Assembly (NCBI GenBank): GCA_003695455.1
Contig: RFJF01000834.1
Span: 1-7,306 of the forward strand
Source of the DNA: Chloroflexota bacterium
Lineage (GTDB): Bacteria > Chloroflexota > Anaerolineae > 4572-78 > J111
DNA: 7,306 bases
Reading direction: 5' to 3'
The notes under the pieces were generated by a model, which ran no database searches, was not told the origin of the DNA, and worked only from the letters and a program-made list of their open reading frames with translations. Shown here one piece after another: positions 6,343 to 7,306 of this stretch; position 1 is the first letter of the stretch, and each line of letters begins with the position of its first letter. A program made the translations under genes and the position numbers.

Positions 6343-7306
6343 TGAACCCTTTGATTATCCGCGCCGATGCCAATACCCAAATGGGCACCGGTCACGTGAT
6401 GCGTTGCATAGCCTTGGCGCAAGCATGGCAGGACAAAGGCGGAGAGGTTTGTTTTGTATCAGCATTTGAGTTGCCGGCAATAGAAACGCGATTAATCAAC
6501 GAAGGTTTCAACATTATTTTCTTGAATGTGGAACCGGGCAGCCGATCTGATGCCGAGCAAACAGCCCACCACTCACACAAACTAAACGGTGAATGGGTGG
6601 TGGTAGACGGCTATCACTTTGACGGCGATTACCAAAAAGCCATCAAGGACGCAGGGCTGAAACTACTTTCTATAGACGATTACGGCCATGCCAGCCATTA
6701 CCACGCCAATATTGTCCTAAATCAGAATATATATGCTACCGAAGCCTTATATACAAACCGTGAATCGGATACACGCCTGTTATTGGGGTCAGAGTATGTT
6801 TTATTGCGGCGTGAATTTTGGCGTTGGCGTGGGTGGCAAAGAGAGATTCCGGATGTTGCCAGCAAAATCCTGGTAACCCTGGGAGGTAGTGACCCAAATA
6901 ATGTTACTCTTAAAATAATACAAGCCTTAAATTATATTTCAACCATCACACTGGATATTGTGGTGGTAGTTGGTGGCAGCAATCCACATCAGGCATCGCT
7001 CCAAAACACCGCAAATAAGTCGCGTCACAAAATTCGATTGGTACATAACGTTACCAATATGCCGGAACTGATGGCTTGGGCAGATATTGCCATCTCAGCG
7101 GGCGGAAGCACCTGCTGGGAATTGGCGTTTATGGGATTGCCGAATTTAATTGTAATTTTGGCAGATAATCAGAGGTTTATAGCAGAAAAATTGAGCCAAA
7201 TGGGAATAGCTGTAAATTTGGGCTGGCATACCAACCTATCCATAAAGGAAATAAACCGCACACTAGAAGCGTTTGTAAATCAGGTTGGCAAAAGATGTTG
7301 TCTATC
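6342..7306 (+). CDS. pseG: UDP-2,4-diacetamido-2,4,6-trideoxy-beta-L-altropyranose hydrolase, PseG (3' partial)
   Basis: GT-B-fold hydrolase that removes UDP from UDP-2,4-diacetamido-2,4,6-trideoxy-beta-L-altrose, freeing the sugar for condensation with phosphoenolpyruvate by PseI. My translation gives 321 full codons with no stop before the window edge. The N-terminus IIRADANTQMGTGHVMRCIA (5-24) is diagnostic, and His18 matches the catalytic His of Campylobacter PseG. Further motifs are VVVDGYHFD (86-94), SIDDYGH (110-116), NIVLNQN (123-129), LLLGSEYVLLRREF (146-159), LVTLGGSDPNN (177-187), and AWADIAISAGGSTCWELAFM (245-264) followed by GLPNLIVILADNQ (265-277), the uridine/diphosphate-binding region. 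Known PseG proteins are roughly 340-360 residues, so a short C-terminal piece, or a fused downstream domain, is missing. The ATG shares one base with the upstream stop; its Shine-Dalgarno is weak (CAGG, 6331-6334), so it probably depends on coupling. AT-rich at its 3' part. Confidence 0.94.
   Translation, partial: MNPLIIRADANTQMGTGHVMRCIALAQAWQDKGGEVCFVSAFELPAIETRLINEGFNIIFLNVEPGSRSDAEQTAHHSHKLNGEWVVVDGYHFDGDYQKAIKDAGLKLLSIDDYGHASHYHANIVLNQNIYATEALYTNRESDTRLLLGSEYVLLRREFWRWRGWQREIPDVASKILVTLGGSDPNNVTLKIIQALNYISTITLDIVVVVGGSNPHQASLQNTANKSRHKIRLVHNVTNMPELMAWADIAISAGGSTCWELAFMGLPNLIVILADNQRFIAEKLSQMGIAVNLGWHTNLSIKEINRTLEAFVNQVGKRCCL

Noticed and set aside
1..7306. Novel defence, mobile or RNA-based system
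   Set aside because: Every stretch is accounted for by recognised nucleotide-sugar genes; I saw no transposase, recombinase, toxin, repeat array, tRNA or structured RNA signal.

Overview
The window is a tightly packed, single-strand (+) block of eight surface-glycan nucleotide-sugar genes with almost no non-coding DNA. The first gene is cut at its 5' end and the last at its 3' end. There are no RNA genes, mobile elements, CRISPR arrays or convincing terminators.

Layout. Positions 1-3425 hold four genes matching the WbpB-WbpD-WbpE-WbpI (Bordetella WlbA-B-C-D) set. They encode an NAD-dependent 3-dehydrogenase (C-terminal part only), a left-handed beta-helix N-acetyltransferase, a PLP aminotransferase and a non-hydrolysing C2 epimerase. 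With a UDP-GlcNAc 6-dehydrogenase (WbpA, not in view), these would turn UDP-GlcNAc into UDP-2,3-diacetamido-2,3-dideoxy-mannuronic acid (UDP-ManNAc3NAcA). After a 27-base spacer with a strong Shine-Dalgarno, positions 3453-7306 hold four genes of the pseudaminic acid (Pse) pathway: PseB (inverting 4,6-dehydratase), PseC (4-aminotransferase), an SpsF-family cytidylyltransferase in the place of PseF, and PseG (UDP-sugar hydrolase, cut off by the window end). PseH (N-acetyltransferase) and PseI (synthase) are expected just downstream.

Within each module the genes overlap by 1-4 bases (ATGA, GTGA or TGATG junctions) or sit 5 bases apart. This points to one translationally coupled operon, or two modules read through together. 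The products are activated sugars for polysaccharide, S-layer or other surface glycosylation. No glycosyltransferase, flippase or polymerase is in view, so the final glycan cannot be named.

Organism. This is a bacterium. The first half is GC-rich, with many GCC, CTG, CGC and GGC codons. The second half is on average clearly more AT-rich, with a break near 3390-3453, so the two modules probably have different histories. The general style reminds me of environmental Chloroflexota (Anaerolineae-like), but this is only an impression and no marker gene here supports it.

I recognise every gene as a member of a known family. I did not find an undescribed system. The points worth a second look are the pairing of two diacetamido-sugar pathways, the compositional junction, and the SpsF-type enzyme standing in for PseF.
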